DNA of 62,209 bases from an uncultured Oscillospiraceae bacterium (GCA_947626495.1 CANQSJ010000011.1:1-62209); one strand, 5' to 3'; counted from the stretch's first letter, positions 16,057 through 25,273 are shown. Numbers and translations are program-made. Notes: generated by a model from the letters alone, not told the origin.

Positions 16057-16425
16057 TCAGACCTCCCGCCGGTGCCAGCGCTTCATGCAGGAGAAGGTCT
16101 CCTCGCTGATGTAATGCTCCACCCGGCAGGCGTCGGCATAAGCCGTGTCCCGGCTCACCCCCAGGTCCATGAAGATCTCCGCGATCACCTCGTGGCGCTC
16201 CAAAATCCGCCCGGCGATGGCCATGCCCTTGTCGGTGAGGGTGATGTGGTTGCTGCCGTCCACGTTCAGATACCCGTCCGCGGCCAGCTCCCGCACTGCC
16301 TGGCTCACCGTGGGCCGGGAAAAGCCCAGGTGGCGGCACAGATCCGCCGCCCGCACGTCCGCTTGCCGCCGGGAGATCATCAGCACCGCTTCCAGATAGT
16401 TCTCCGCCGATTCGTGGATCTTCAC
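16057..16425 (-). CDS. DtxR/MntR family metal-dependent repressor
   Basis: The 122-residue product from a GTG start is VKIHESAENYLEAVLMISRR. The HTH region (RAADLCRHLGFSRPTVSQAV) and the dimerisation/metal region (RHEVIAEIF, CRVEHYISEETF) are typical of the DtxR family. It lacks the C-terminal SH3-like domain, as MntR does. GTG at 16425 was chosen because AGGAGG lies 7 nt upstream; the ATG at 16500 lies inside the kinase gene. No metal transporter is adjacent, so its regulon is elsewhere; it could sense Mn2+ or Fe2+. Two GGTATACC-like palindromes just upstream suggest autoregulation. Confidence 0.88.
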   Translation of the reverse strand: MKIHESAENYLEAVLMISRRQADVRAADLCRHLGFSRPTVSQAVRELAADGYLNVDGSNHITLTDKGMAIAGRILERHEVIAEIFMDLGVSRDTAYADACRVEHYISEETFSCMKRWHRREV

Positions 16426-16442
16426 GTCTCGCCCTCCTGTTT

Positions 16443-16470
16443 GGTATACCTTACATCCTCCAGTATACCA
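16443..16470 (-). promoter_or_regulatory. Twin GTATAC palindromes and extended -10 upstream of the DtxR gene
   Basis: GGTATACC (16443-16450) and AGTATACCA (16462-16470) are spaced 20 bp centre to centre, two helical turns. On the minus strand the second contains TGGTATACT, an extended -10 hexamer. It lies 18-45 nt before the GTG, where an autorepressor would bind. No good -35 is seen. Confidence 0.5.
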
Positions 16471-16477
16471 CAGGCTG

Positions 16478-17380
16478 TCAAGAGGGGGCCCGGGGCGCAT
16501 CCCCCGGGAAGGACACCGTGACGGTGAGGCGGCCGGCCTCGTATCCGGCCCCGATGGAGCCGCCCATCCGCTCCACCAGCGTCCGGGCGATGGCCAGGCC
16601 CAGGCCCGTGGAGTTGCGGGCCGCCTCCAGGGAGAAGAACCGATCGAACAGCCGGCCCACCCGCACCGGGTCCAGATCCCGGGCGGTGTTGGAGAAGGCG
16701 ATGCGGCCGTCGGCGGAGAGGGTCACATCCAGATCCCCGTCGCTGTATTTCAGGGCGTTGGAGAAGAGGTTGGAGAGGACCCGGTTCAGGGCCGCCCGGT
16801 CCAGGGAGCGGACCACGCGCTCCTCCGGCAGGGTGATGACCGGCTCGATCCCCCGGGCGGTGAGGGCGGCGTAATAGCCCGCGGCGGCGGTCTCCACCGC
16901 GGCGTTCAGATCCACCGGCTCCGGGGCCATATCCTGGTCGGTGGACAGCACCACCGAGTAGCGGAACAGCTCCTCCGTCAGCGCCTTCATGGCCTCGGTC
17001 CGCTCGGCGATGCGGGTGAGATACCGCTCCGCCGCCTCGCTCTTCTCCTCCTGCTCCAGAAGCTCCAGATACCCGCAGATGGCGGTGAGGGGCGTGCGCA
17101 GATCGTGGGAGACGTTGGTGACGGCGTCCTTCAGCTCCTGGTCCCCCTGGCGGTACCGCAGCCGCTGGGCCCGGAGGATGCGAAGCTGGCGGTTCAGCGC
17201 CGCCGCCAGACGGCGCATCTCCCTGTCGGAGGTGGACAGGGAGATGAGGGTATTGGTGTCCTCCGAGAGCTTTTCGGAGAGCTCCCGGACGATCTGCCGG
17301 GCCGCCCGGCGCATGGACCATACATGCAGGCCCAGCGCCAGGGCGGTCGCGGCCAGTATGGCGCAGGCCAGATATGCCAT
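16478..17380 (-). CDS. Sensor histidine kinase with a single N-terminal helix
   Basis: A 300-residue kinase. It has one hydrophobic helix (about 3-22), a short linker, the DHp box VSHDLRTPLTAICGYLELLE (about 90-109; phosphorylatable His in SHDLR), and an HATPase domain with LSNLFSNALKYSDGD and STGLGLAIARTLVERMGG. There is no extracytoplasmic loop, so it cannot sense ligands on its own in the usual way. The gene order with a response regulator, an ABC ATPase and three permeases suggests the transporter acts as the sensor. It is the last gene of that cluster, 15 nt after the third-from-last permease gene. Confidence 0.92.
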   Translation of the reverse strand: MAYLACAILAATALALGLHVWSMRRAARQIVRELSEKLSEDTNTLISLSTSDREMRRLAAALNRQLRILRAQRLRYRQGDQELKDAVTNVSHDLRTPLTAICGYLELLEQEEKSEAAERYLTRIAERTEAMKALTEELFRYSVVLSTDQDMAPEPVDLNAAVETAAAGYYAALTARGIEPVITLPEERVVRSLDRAALNRVLSNLFSNALKYSDGDLDVTLSADGRIAFSNTARDLDPVRVGRLFDRFFSLEAARNSTGLGLAIARTLVERMGGSIGAGYEAGRLTVTVSFPGDAPRAPS

Positions 17381-17395
17381 GGAAACACCGCCTTT

Positions 17396-18214
17396 TTACC
17401 GGATGTCTTTTCGCTTGAACAGGGCCAGGCCCAATGCCGTGGTCAGGGCGATCTCCCCCAGGGACCACAGGGGCACGTCCCAGGCCATGGGAACGCCCGT
17501 GTCCCGGTCCAGTGCCAGCAGGGCCTGCACCACGGGCAGCAGCCGGCCCGCGAGGGTCAGCATCGCCGGCGGCTTGCCGGGCGGCACGTACACCCACTCC
17601 GCCAGGCCCAGCCGCAGCAGCTCGTCCACGTCATAGCTCCGGACCACGCTGCTCAGCGCGTCCTCGTCGATCTGCAGCATGTAGGTGCTGCCGTAGGAGG
17701 CGAACTCGCTCCACACCAGCGCCCCCAGCAGGATGCCGCCCAGCACCAGGAATACCAGCGCCAGGGCCAGTACGGCCCGCTTATGCACCAGCATGCACAG
17801 GCAGGCGAGCACCGCCGCCGTCGCCGCCGAGGACAGCATCACCATCGCGACGGCCAGCGCCGCCTCGCCGGGGGTGTAATGGCCGTACGTGTTATGCCGG
17901 GCGGTGAGGATGATCCGGGGGCTGGACAGGGCCAGAAACAGCCACATCACCAGGATGGACGCCGCCAGGACGGACAGGTATATCTCTGTCCGGCTGCGGC
18001 CGGCGGCCAGCTTGTTGCGGATGGTCCCGTCGGCGTACTCCGCGCCGAAAAAGAGGCTGAACACCACCGCGCAGCACAGCGGCGGGAGGATGGCCAGCCA
18101 GGCGTTCTGGATGAACTCCAGGTACAGGCCCGCAGCCGCCGAGACGGCCGCCGCCAGCCAGAACACCGGCGCGCGCCACAGCCGGGCAAAGTGGGAGCGG
18201 ATCAGGTTCGTCAT
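17396..18214 (-). CDS. ABC-2 type permease, LanE/LanG-like (third copy)
   Basis: The 272-residue membrane protein has about six hydrophobic segments, starts MTNLIRSHFARLWRAPVFWL and ends GLALFKRKDIR. It is paralogous to the two permeases upstream, sharing the N-terminal RSHFARLWRAP motif, the central YADGTIRNKLAAGRSRTEIY loop and the C-terminal RRKD. Permeases of this size pair with a single ATPase in lantibiotic/antimicrobial-peptide immunity (LanFEG, CprABC). Substrate is unknown. It follows the second permease by 10 nt. Confidence 0.85.
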   Translation of the reverse strand: MTNLIRSHFARLWRAPVFWLAAAVSAAAGLYLEFIQNAWLAILPPLCCAVVFSLFFGAEYADGTIRNKLAAGRSRTEIYLSVLAASILVMWLFLALSSPRIILTARHNTYGHYTPGEAALAVAMVMLSSAATAAVLACLCMLVHKRAVLALALVFLVLGGILLGALVWSEFASYGSTYMLQIDEDALSSVVRSYDVDELLRLGLAEWVYVPPGKPPAMLTLAGRLLPVVQALLALDRDTGVPMAWDVPLWSLGEIALTTALGLALFKRKDIR

Positions 18215-18224
18215 GGCAGTCTCC

Positions 18225-19040
18225 TTATCGGATGTCCTTGCGCCGGAACAGGACCAGCCCCAGAGCCGTGGTGACCGCGGTCAGGCCCGCAGAATACAGA
18301 AGCATCCGGGGCGTGGCCTCCAGTTCCATGTACCGGTAGGCCTGGCAGACCGGGAGCGCGTCGTATAAAAACGTCGTGATCGCCCCGGCTTGCCCCGGCT
18401 CGCGGAACACCCACTGCTGATTGCCTGCCTCGTCGATCATCAGCTGCATGCCCCCGTTGGTGGCGGTCTCGTAAGCGTCCTGGACCTGGAGGGAGGCGAA
18501 AAGCAGAGCGACCATCAGCAGGATCAAAACCACCGCCAGGACCGACCGCCGCTGGATGAGCATACAGAGCATCACGCACACCGAGCAGTACGCCGCCAGC
18601 AGCAGCGCCGTCCCGCCCAGGCACAGCGCCAGGGCCTTCGGCTCGGGGGCGGGGAAATTGCGCACCATCCAGCCCAGCCGGGGCAGCCATGCCAGCAGCT
18701 CGGCCCCATACAGCGCCAGCGCCGCCAGGATGCCCACCGCGAGAGTCGCCAGATAGATGCTCGCCCGGCCGTGACCGGCGATGAGCTTATTGCGGAGAGT
18801 GCCGTCGGTGTGCTCCGTGCCGAAAAAGAGGCTGAACACCGTCGCCAGGACGATACCGATCAGCAGGCAAAAGCCGCACAGGGGCTGGCCCCACAGGCCG
18901 GCGGTCGAGATACCGGACTGAAAGTCGCCGATGGCGCTGTTGCAAAGGCCCAGCCCGTAGGGGAGCATCAAGAGAAGGGTCGCCCAATACAGGGGGTTTT
19001 TCCATAGCCGCGCCAGGTGGGAGCGGATAAGACTTGCCAT
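18225..19040 (-). CDS. ABC-2 type permease, LanE/LanG-like (second copy)
   Basis: A 271-residue membrane protein starting MASLIRSHLARLWKNPLYWA and ending GLVLFRRKDIR. The central loop HTDGTLRNKLIAGHGRASIY aligns with that of the other two permeases. About six hydrophobic helices are visible. It lies between the other two permease genes with 12 and 10 nt gaps. Function follows from its relatives: forming the membrane channel of the ABC exporter encoded at 19873-20787. Confidence 0.85.
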   Translation of the reverse strand: MASLIRSHLARLWKNPLYWATLLLMLPYGLGLCNSAIGDFQSGISTAGLWGQPLCGFCLLIGIVLATVFSLFFGTEHTDGTLRNKLIAGHGRASIYLATLAVGILAALALYGAELLAWLPRLGWMVRNFPAPEPKALALCLGGTALLLAAYCSVCVMLCMLIQRRSVLAVVLILLMVALLFASLQVQDAYETATNGGMQLMIDEAGNQQWVFREPGQAGAITTFLYDALPVCQAYRYMELEATPRMLLYSAGLTAVTTALGLVLFRRKDIR

Positions 19041-19052
19041 AGCGCCGCCCCC

Positions 19053-19880
19053 CTATTTCAGGTCCTTCCGGCGAAAGGCCAGAAGCCCTCCGGCGGTGGA
19101 TGCGGTCAGGATCAGCAGGGAATAAAGGCACATGGCCGCGGGGTGGACCGCCATGTCGAAATTATAGAGCAGTGCCTGGCCCATGGGGAGAAAGTCCGCC
19201 GCGAACTGGTAGACCTCCCGCTCCCGGCCCCGGAGATAGCTGGGATTCTCCCTGTCCGACGCGATTGCCGGTTCACCCTCCTCGTTCATCATGATGACCT
19301 GATGAAACTCCGGCTCCTGCAGCCGGCCCTCCAAATAGCCGCCCACGGCCAGTCCCGCCAGCACCGCCAGCAGCAGCGTCACCGCCAGCACCGCCTTCCG
19401 GGAGATGAGCAGGCTGCCCAGCGTGCACAGAGCGCACAGCGCCGCCGCCATGAGCAGCTCCCCGATAACGATCAGAGCCAGCGTGCCGGGGGTGGTCCCC
19501 AGTCCCTCGGTGACGAAGGGACCCACGCAGACCACCGGCAGGAAGTAGGCCCCGAGCATCAGAAAGCAGGCGGCCAGACTCAGAATAAGGCTGGTCAGAT
19601 ACACCGCCGGGCGGCTCTTGCCGGCGATGAGCTTGTTGCGGATGGTGCCGTGGTCATACTCCGTGCCCAGAAACAGGGCGCAGAACACCGCCGGCAGGAA
19701 CACCGTGACGATGCAGTGGTAGCGGCACAGATCGCCCATGAAGTAGACGATCCCATACTGGGAGCCATCATAGGCGCTATGGCAGACCAGGCCGCCCCAA
19801 CCCGCCATGAACGCCACGCCCAGCCAGAAGATGGGAGCCCTCCACAGCCGGGCAAAGCCCGCCCGGAGAAGGTCAGCCAT
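19053..19880 (-). CDS. ABC-2 type permease, LanE/LanG-like (first copy)
   Basis: A 275-residue membrane protein starting MADLLRAGFARLWRAPIFWL and ending GLLAFRRKDLK, with loop YDHGTIRNKLIAGKSRPAVY. An in-frame GTG at 19889 could also start translation, but the ATG at 19880 has GGAGG 8 nt upstream, whereas the GTG overlaps that site, so ATG is preferred. It overlaps the ATPase gene by 8 nt, implying translational coupling and a fixed ATPase:permease ratio. Confidence 0.86.
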   Translation of the reverse strand: MADLLRAGFARLWRAPIFWLGVAFMAGWGGLVCHSAYDGSQYGIVYFMGDLCRYHCIVTVFLPAVFCALFLGTEYDHGTIRNKLIAGKSRPAVYLTSLILSLAACFLMLGAYFLPVVCVGPFVTEGLGTTPGTLALIVIGELLMAAALCALCTLGSLLISRKAVLAVTLLLAVLAGLAVGGYLEGRLQEPEFHQVIMMNEEGEPAIASDRENPSYLRGREREVYQFAADFLPMGQALLYNFDMAVHPAAMCLYSLLILTASTAGGLLAFRRKDLK

Positions 19881-20787
19881 TTCTGCCACCTCCCACCAGG
19901 GAGACGAAATAGCTCTCCAGACTCTCGTCCCGCTCCTGCATGTCCGTCAGCTCGCAGCCCTCCGCCGAGAGCGCCGCCGTCAGCCGGGAGACGGGGATCT
20001 TTTGGTACACGTCCGCGGTCTCGCCGTCCAGGATCTTATACTCCGCGCCCATGCCGTCCAGCACCCGGGCCAGGGCGGCGGTGTCCGTGACGGTCAGGCG
20101 CACGCACTTGCGGCAGGCCGCCTCCAATTCGGCCGCGGAGATCTCCTTCACCATCCGGCCCCCGTCGATGAAGCCGTAGTGGGTGGCCAGGCGGCTCAGC
20201 TCGTCCAGGATGTGGCTGGAGATGAGCACGGTGATCTGCCGCTCCCGGTTGAGGCGCAGTATCAGCTCCCGGATCTCGATGATGCCCTGGGGGTCCAGGC
20301 CGTTCACCGGCTCGTCCAGCACCAGAAAATCCGGGTCCCCGGCCAGGGCCACGGCGATGCCAAGGCGCTGCTTCATGCCCAGGGAGAAGTGCCGGGCCTT
20401 CTTTTTGCCGGCGTTTTCCAGCCCCACCAGCGCCAGCAGCTCCGGTATGCCCTCAAAGGAGGGCAGGCCCAGCACCCGGTACTGCTGCTTCAGATTGTCC
20501 TGGGCGGACATATCCAGATAGATGGACGGGGTCTCCACCACCGCCCCCATCCGCCGCCGGGAGCGGTCGATGTCCCGGTCGGTGTGCTTGCGGCCGTAGA
20601 GGGTATAAGTGCCCGCGGTGGGCGCCTGCAGGCCGCAGATCAGCCGGATGAGGGTGGTCTTGCCCGCGCCGTTGCGGCCCACCAGGCCGTAGATGGACCC
20701 CCGGGGCACGGACATGTTCAGCCCGTTCAGGGCCGTGAAGTGACGGTAGCGCTTGGTCAGCTCCGCCGTCTGCAAAACATATTCCAT
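19873..20787 (-). CDS. ABC transporter ATP-binding protein (BcrA/LanF-like)
   Basis: The 304-residue ATPase has Walker A GRNGAGKTT (about 37-45), a signature FSLGMKQRLGIAVALAGDP, and Walker B LVLDEPVNGLDPQG. About 80 residues extend beyond the ATPase core, as in BcrA/LanF-type ATPases. It drives the three following permeases. AAGGAGGT lies 9 nt upstream of the ATG. The gene order response regulator-ATPase-permeases-kinase matches detoxification modules such as cprABC-KR of Clostridioides; the actual peptide exported is unknown. Confidence 0.93.
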   Translation of the reverse strand: MEYVLQTAELTKRYRHFTALNGLNMSVPRGSIYGLVGRNGAGKTTLIRLICGLQAPTAGTYTLYGRKHTDRDIDRSRRRMGAVVETPSIYLDMSAQDNLKQQYRVLGLPSFEGIPELLALVGLENAGKKKARHFSLGMKQRLGIAVALAGDPDFLVLDEPVNGLDPQGIIEIRELILRLNRERQITVLISSHILDELSRLATHYGFIDGGRMVKEISAAELEAACRKCVRLTVTDTAALARVLDGMGAEYKILDGETADVYQKIPVSRLTAALSAEGCELTDMQERDESLESYFVSLVGGGRNG

Positions 20788-20848
20788 GGGTCGGATACCT
20801 CCTTACTGCCCACAGGATACAGCAGGGCGGTAAAGAAAGCGGTAAAGG

Positions 20849-21529
20849 CTACTGTAAAACTTCCTCCGGCGTGCGCAGCTTGAAGCCGATGCCCCACACC
20901 GCCTCGATCCAGTCGTTGCCGTCCAGCTCCCGCAGCTTTTTGCGCAGATTGCTCACGTGCATTTTCAGACTGCTCTCCGTGCAGTCCGGGGTGTCCAGGC
21001 TGATCCGGTCCAGGATCTGGGACTTGGTGATGACCTGGCGGGGGTTGAGCATGAGCAGCTTCAGGATTGCGCACTCCGTGCGGGTCAGACGGACCTGCCG
21101 CTCCCCCAGGGCGGCGGTGCGGGTGTCCGCGTCCAGCTCCAGAGGGCCGAAGGCGAACCGGGCCACGTCCGGGGCCGGCGCCTGGCGCAGACGCACGGCC
21201 ACGCGGGCCAGCAGCTCCTTGATTTCGAAGGGCTTGGTCACATAGTCCGCCGCCCCGCCCAGCAGCAGATCCACCTTGTCCTGCACGTCCACCTTGGCGC
21301 TCACCACGATCACGGGGATGCCCTTGATCTTCGGCAGCACCTCCTCCCCCGCCAGGCCCGGCAGCATCAGATCCAGCAGCACCAGGTCCGGCCGGGCCTG
21401 GGGCAGCGCCAGCAGCGCCTCCGTGCCGGAGTATGCCCGGCTGACCCGGTATCCCTCCCGGGTCAGCGCCTCGGAGAGCATGTCCCCGATGGGGACGTCG
21501 TCGTCGATGATGAGGATGTGTTTGGGCAT
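20849..21529 (-). CDS. OmpR/PhoB family response regulator
   Basis: A 226-residue regulator. The receiver has the acidic pocket IDDD (about 8-11), phospho-acceptor D in LVLLDLMLPG (about 53), the conserved VVSAK Ser/Lys and the K in YVTKPF. The C-terminal winged helix has LTRTECAILKLLMLNPRQVI and WGIGFKLR. It is the first gene of the RR-ABC-HK cluster and has its own promoter (21553-21580). The intergenic gap to the ATPase is 61 nt, small enough for one transcript. It probably activates the cluster with the kinase at 16478. Confidence 0.94.
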   Translation of the reverse strand: MPKHILIIDDDVPIGDMLSEALTREGYRVSRAYSGTEALLALPQARPDLVLLDLMLPGLAGEEVLPKIKGIPVIVVSAKVDVQDKVDLLLGGAADYVTKPFEIKELLARVAVRLRQAPAPDVARFAFGPLELDADTRTAALGERQVRLTRTECAILKLLMLNPRQVITKSQILDRISLDTPDCTESSLKMHVSNLRKKLRELDGNDWIEAVWGIGFKLRTPEEVLQ

Positions 21530-21552
21530 GGGATGCGCCCCCTTTCGCCGCT

Positions 21553-21580
21553 ATTATACCAAACGGGCGGCCGGTGTAAA
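21553..21580 (-). promoter_or_regulatory. Predicted promoter of the response regulator/ABC cluster
   Basis: On the minus strand TTTACA (21580-21575), 16 bp, TATAAT (21558-21553), followed by a 23-nt leader to the ATG. It lies immediately downstream of the glgP terminator. Confidence 0.8.
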
Positions 21581-21618
21581 GTAAAAACAAAACGGCTCCC
21601 TCCTTCGAGGGGGCCGTT
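21580..21618 (-). terminator. Terminator after glgP
   Basis: A 12-bp stem (21591-21602 with 21607-21618, one G-T pair) with a 4-nt loop is followed on the minus strand by TTTTGTTTTTAC. It ends the glgC-glgD-glgP transcript, about 39 nt after the glgP stop, and abuts the next promoter. Confidence 0.88.
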
Positions 21619-21656
21619 CATAGAATCGCGGGGAGAGAAGGGGGCGCTTTTTTGAC

Positions 21657-24053
21657 TCAGATGTGCCAGATGTTCTCGGCGTACTCCTTCACCGCCCGGT
21701 CGGCGGCGAATATGCCGGACTCGGCGATGTTCACCAGGCTCACCCGGGCCGAGGCGATGGGGTCGGCCATGAGCTTATACAGCTCGTCGTGGGCCCGCCG
21801 GTAGTCGGCGAAGTCCGCCAGCAGCATATACTGGTCGCCGCCGTAGAGCAGGTTGCTCACCAGGTCGGAATAGCTCTTGCCGTCGGCGAAGCCGGAGCTG
21901 AACCGGTCCAGCACCGAGCGGATGACGGGGTCGGCGTCGTAGTAGCTCTGGGGGCGATAGCCCTGGCTCCGCAGGGACTCCACCTCGGCCGCCTTCAGGC
22001 CGAACAGGAACATATTGTCCGCGCCCAGCCGCTGGTACATCTCCACGTTGGCGCCGTCCAGGGTGCCGATGGTAATGGCGCCGTTCATCATCAGCTTCAT
22101 GTTGCCGGTGCCGCTGGCCTCCTTGCCGGCGGTGGAGATCTGCTCGGACACCTGGGCGGCAGGCATCAGCTGCTCGGCCATGCTCACCCGGTAGTTGGCG
22201 GCGAACAGCACCTGCAGCTTGCCCTTGCACAGGGGGTCGGCGGCCAGGTCCTTGGACAGGGAGTTGAGCAGCTCGATGATCCGCTTGGCGGTGACGTAGC
22301 TGCCCGCGGCCTTGGCGCCGAACACGAAGGTGCGGGGCAGGAACTCGGCGTTGGGGTCGCTGTGGATGCGCTGCTGCAGACTGGTGATGAGCATGGCCGC
22401 CAGCAGCTGGCGCTTGTACTCATGCAGACGCTTGACCTGTACGTCCAGCACGGCGGCGGGATCCAGCACCGCGTCCTGGTCCCGCTTCAGCCAGGCGGCC
22501 AGCCGGTCCTTGTTGCGGGACTTGATCACGTTGAGCATGCCCAGCACGGTCTCGTCGTTTTCAAATTTGCGCAGCTCGATGAGCCGCTCCGGCTCGGTGA
22601 TGAAGCCCGGGCCGATCAGGTCCTGGATCAGACCGGCCAGGTCGGGGTTGATCTGGTCCAGCCAGCGGCGGTGGTCGATGCCGTTGGTGACGAAGGTGTA
22701 CCGGTCCGGCCGCACGCCGCACAGGTCCTTGAACAGCCGGGTCTTCAGGATCTCCCCGTGAAGGGCGGACACGCCGTTGATCTTATAGCACACCGCCTGG
22801 CACAGGTTGGCCATGTGCACCTGGCCGCCGGAGAGGATGAGGCTGTACTCCACCTTCTTCTGGTCCCCGGGGAACCACTCGTTGAGCTTTTTCGTCCAGC
22901 GGATGTTCAGCTCCCGGATGATCTGCCAGCAGCGGGGCATCAGCGACTCGATGAGGCCCTGGGGCCACTTCTCCAGCGCCTCGGAGAGCACGGTGTGGTT
23001 GGTATAGGCCACCGTGCGGCACACGCAGTCCAGCGCCTCGTCCCAGCCCAGGCCGTCCTCGTCCATGAAGATGCGCATCAGCTCCGGGATGATGAGGGTG
23101 GGGTGGGTGTCGTTGATCTGGATGACGTGGTGGTCGGGGAACGAGCGCACGTCGCCCCAGTCCCGGCGGTGCTTTTTCACCAGGTCCTGGGCGGTGGCGG
23201 AGACGAAGAAGTACTGCTGCTTCAGGCGCAGCTCCTTGCCCTGGATGTGGTCGTCGGCGGGATAGAGGACCTTGGTGATGACCTCCGCCATGGTGCGCTT
23301 CTCCATGGCCTCCATATACTTGCCGCCGGAGAACAGGTACATATCCAGGTCCTGGTTGCTCCGGGCCTCCCACAGCCGCAGGGTGTTGACCCGCTTGCCG
23401 CCGTAGCCGGCGATGAGCATATCCCGGGGCACGGCCAGCACGCTGGTATAGTCCTTCAGGTGGGTCCGGCAGATGCCGGTGTGGTCCCAGACCTCCTCCA
23501 CGCGGCCGCCGAAGCGGACCTCGCAGGTGTCCTCCTCCCGGGCGTTGAGCCAGCCGATGGCCCCCAGAGGCCAGCTGTCGGAGACCTCGGTCTGGACGCC
23601 GTCCTTGATGACCTGCTTGAAAAGCCCCAGCTCATAGCACAGGGAATACCCGGAGGCGGGGATGCCCAGGGACGCCATGCTGTCGCTGTAGCAGGCGGCC
23701 AGCCGGCCCAGACCGCCGTTGCCCAGACCCGCGTCCGGCTCCAGCTCAAAGATGTCCGCCGCGCTGCGGCCCATGTCCTCCAGCGCCGCGGTGAGTTCTG
23801 TGCCGATGCCCAGGTTGTAGGCGTTCTTCATCAGGCTCCGGCCCAGCAGATACTCCATGGACAGGTAGTGCACCTGCTTTTCGTCCTTTTTCTCCCGCTG
23901 CACCGCGATGAGGCGGCTCATGATCTCCCGGATGACCTGGGCGGAGGCCAGGAACACCTGCTCGTCGGTGGCGTTGGCGCCGGTGGTGCCGAAATGGGCG
24001 CAAAGTTTGTCTTCAATGGCTGCATGCAGCTCGTCCCGTGTGATCTCTGACAT
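21657..24053 (-). CDS. glgP: Glycogen/starch/alpha-glucan phosphorylase
   Basis: GlgP releases glucose-1-phosphate from alpha-1,4-glucans using PLP. The 798-residue product starts MSEITRDELHAAIEDKLCAH. It shows YLSMEYLLGRSL, GLGNGGLGRLAACY and the PLP-lysine region EASGTGNMKLMMNGA near the C-terminus. The ATG at 24053 has AAGGAG 7 nt upstream. The open frame continues far upstream but there only shadows glgD, which is read in another frame. It lies 101 nt after glgD, completing a synthesis/degradation cluster. Confidence 0.96.
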   Translation of the reverse strand: MSEITRDELHAAIEDKLCAHFGTTGANATDEQVFLASAQVIREIMSRLIAVQREKKDEKQVHYLSMEYLLGRSLMKNAYNLGIGTELTAALEDMGRSAADIFELEPDAGLGNGGLGRLAACYSDSMASLGIPASGYSLCYELGLFKQVIKDGVQTEVSDSWPLGAIGWLNAREEDTCEVRFGGRVEEVWDHTGICRTHLKDYTSVLAVPRDMLIAGYGGKRVNTLRLWEARSNQDLDMYLFSGGKYMEAMEKRTMAEVITKVLYPADDHIQGKELRLKQQYFFVSATAQDLVKKHRRDWGDVRSFPDHHVIQINDTHPTLIIPELMRIFMDEDGLGWDEALDCVCRTVAYTNHTVLSEALEKWPQGLIESLMPRCWQIIRELNIRWTKKLNEWFPGDQKKVEYSLILSGGQVHMANLCQAVCYKINGVSALHGEILKTRLFKDLCGVRPDRYTFVTNGIDHRRWLDQINPDLAGLIQDLIGPGFITEPERLIELRKFENDETVLGMLNVIKSRNKDRLAAWLKRDQDAVLDPAAVLDVQVKRLHEYKRQLLAAMLITSLQQRIHSDPNAEFLPRTFVFGAKAAGSYVTAKRIIELLNSLSKDLAADPLCKGKLQVLFAANYRVSMAEQLMPAAQVSEQISTAGKEASGTGNMKLMMNGAITIGTLDGANVEMYQRLGADNMFLFGLKAAEVESLRSQGYRPQSYYDADPVIRSVLDRFSSGFADGKSYSDLVSNLLYGGDQYMLLADFADYRRAHDELYKLMADPIASARVSLVNIAESGIFAADRAVKEYAENIWHI

Positions 24054-24154
24054 ATATAAGCTCCTTATTGAAGATTGTTGGCATATTCGGGCCGAATCAT
24101 ACCTCCGCCCCGCGGGACGGAGGCACGTTCGGATGATGGGTTCGGTCCTCGGTT

Positions 24155-25273
24155 TCAGACCGTCTCGCCCTTGGGGATGACCAGCGGGATCCGCTCGGTC
24201 CCGGCCAGGAGCCGGCCCTCGGTGATGACGCAGTCCTTGTCGGCGATGACGCAGCTCATCTGCGCGCCGGCCTGGACGACGGTGTCCTGCATGACCACGC
24301 AGTTGGACAGCTTGGCGCCCTTGGCCACGTGGACGCCCCGGAAGAGGATGCAGTGGTCCAGCTCTCCCTCCACATAGCAGCCGTCGGCCACCAGCGAGCG
24401 GGTGACCTTGGCGGTGTCGCCGTAATAGGTGCTGGCCTCGGCCCGCTCCTTGGTGCGGATGGGCAGCCCGTCGGCGGGGAACAGGGCCTGCATGACTTCG
24501 GGTTTGTACATGTCCATGCTGGCCTCGAAGTAATCGCTGACGGAGACCAGCCGCCGGGCGTAATCGTTGTGTTCGTACACGGCGATCTTTCCGCCGCCGG
24601 CCAGATAGTGGGCGATGGCGTCCCGGTGGAAGTGGTTGTGGTTGGCGTCCGCGCAGTAGTCCATCAGCTGCAGCAGCACGTCCTTTTTGATGATGTAGAT
24701 CTCCCGGGAGAACAGGCCCGGTCCGGGGCCGCCCTCGGAGAACAGCAGCTTGCGGGCAAAGCCGTCGGCGTCCGGCACCAGCCGGTGGTGGGGGAAGGGG
24801 CCGTAGCCCTCGGAGCAGACGGCGGTGATGTCCGCGCCGGTATGGCGGTGGAGGTCCATCGCCTTGCCCAGGTCGATGTTGCCCACCCAGTCGGCGGCGC
24901 ACAGCACCACGTTGGCGGAGGGGATCTCCCGGATGTAGTTGCCCACGCTGCGCAGAGCCTCCATGCAGCCGTTGAAGTGGCCGGAATGGGACTCGGGCAG
25001 GCCGAAGGGGGGCAGCAGGCGAAGGCCGCCGCTGCGCCGGGCCAGACCCCAGTCCGCGCCGTTGGACAGGTGGTCCAGCAGGCTCTGGTAATCCCGCTCC
25101 ATGATGACGCTCACGTCCCGGATGCCGGCGTTGACCATCATGGACAGGGCAAAGTCGATCAGACGGTAGCGCCCGCCGAAGGGGATGGAGGCGCTGTTCC
25201 GGTGTTCTACCAGCTCCCGGAGCTTCGGCTCGGAGCTGAGCGTGTAGATGATTCCATGCAGATCGTTTCTCAT
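24155..25273 (-). CDS. glgD: Glucose-1-phosphate adenylyltransferase subunit GlgD
   Basis: The 372-residue product starts [20 protein letters not shown] and has [20 protein letters not shown]. The strict GlgC nucleotide loop (GGxGSRL) is absent, as expected for the regulatory GlgD subunit that pairs with GlgC in Firmicutes to make ADP-glucose. The C-terminal part is a left-handed beta-helix with repeated V/I-x-G hexapeptides. It overlaps glgC by 4 nt (ATGA). The lack of the loop is normal for GlgD, not a defect. Confidence 0.93.
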   Translation of the reverse strand: MRNDLHGIIYTLSSEPKLRELVEHRNSASIPFGGRYRLIDFALSMMVNAGIRDVSVIMERDYQSLLDHLSNGADWGLARRSGGLRLLPPFGLPESHSGHFNGCMEALRSVGNYIREIPSANVVLCAADWVGNIDLGKAMDLHRHTGADITAVCSEGYGPFPHHRLVPDADGFARKLLFSEGGPGPGLFSREIYIIKKDVLLQLMDYCADANHNHFHRDAIAHYLAGGGKIAVYEHNDYARRLVSVSDYFEASMDMYKPEVMQALFPADGLPIRTKERAEASTYYGDTAKVTRSLVADGCYVEGELDHCILFRGVHVAKGAKLSNCVVMQDTVVQAGAQMSCVIADKDCVITEGRLLAGTERIPLVIPKGETV

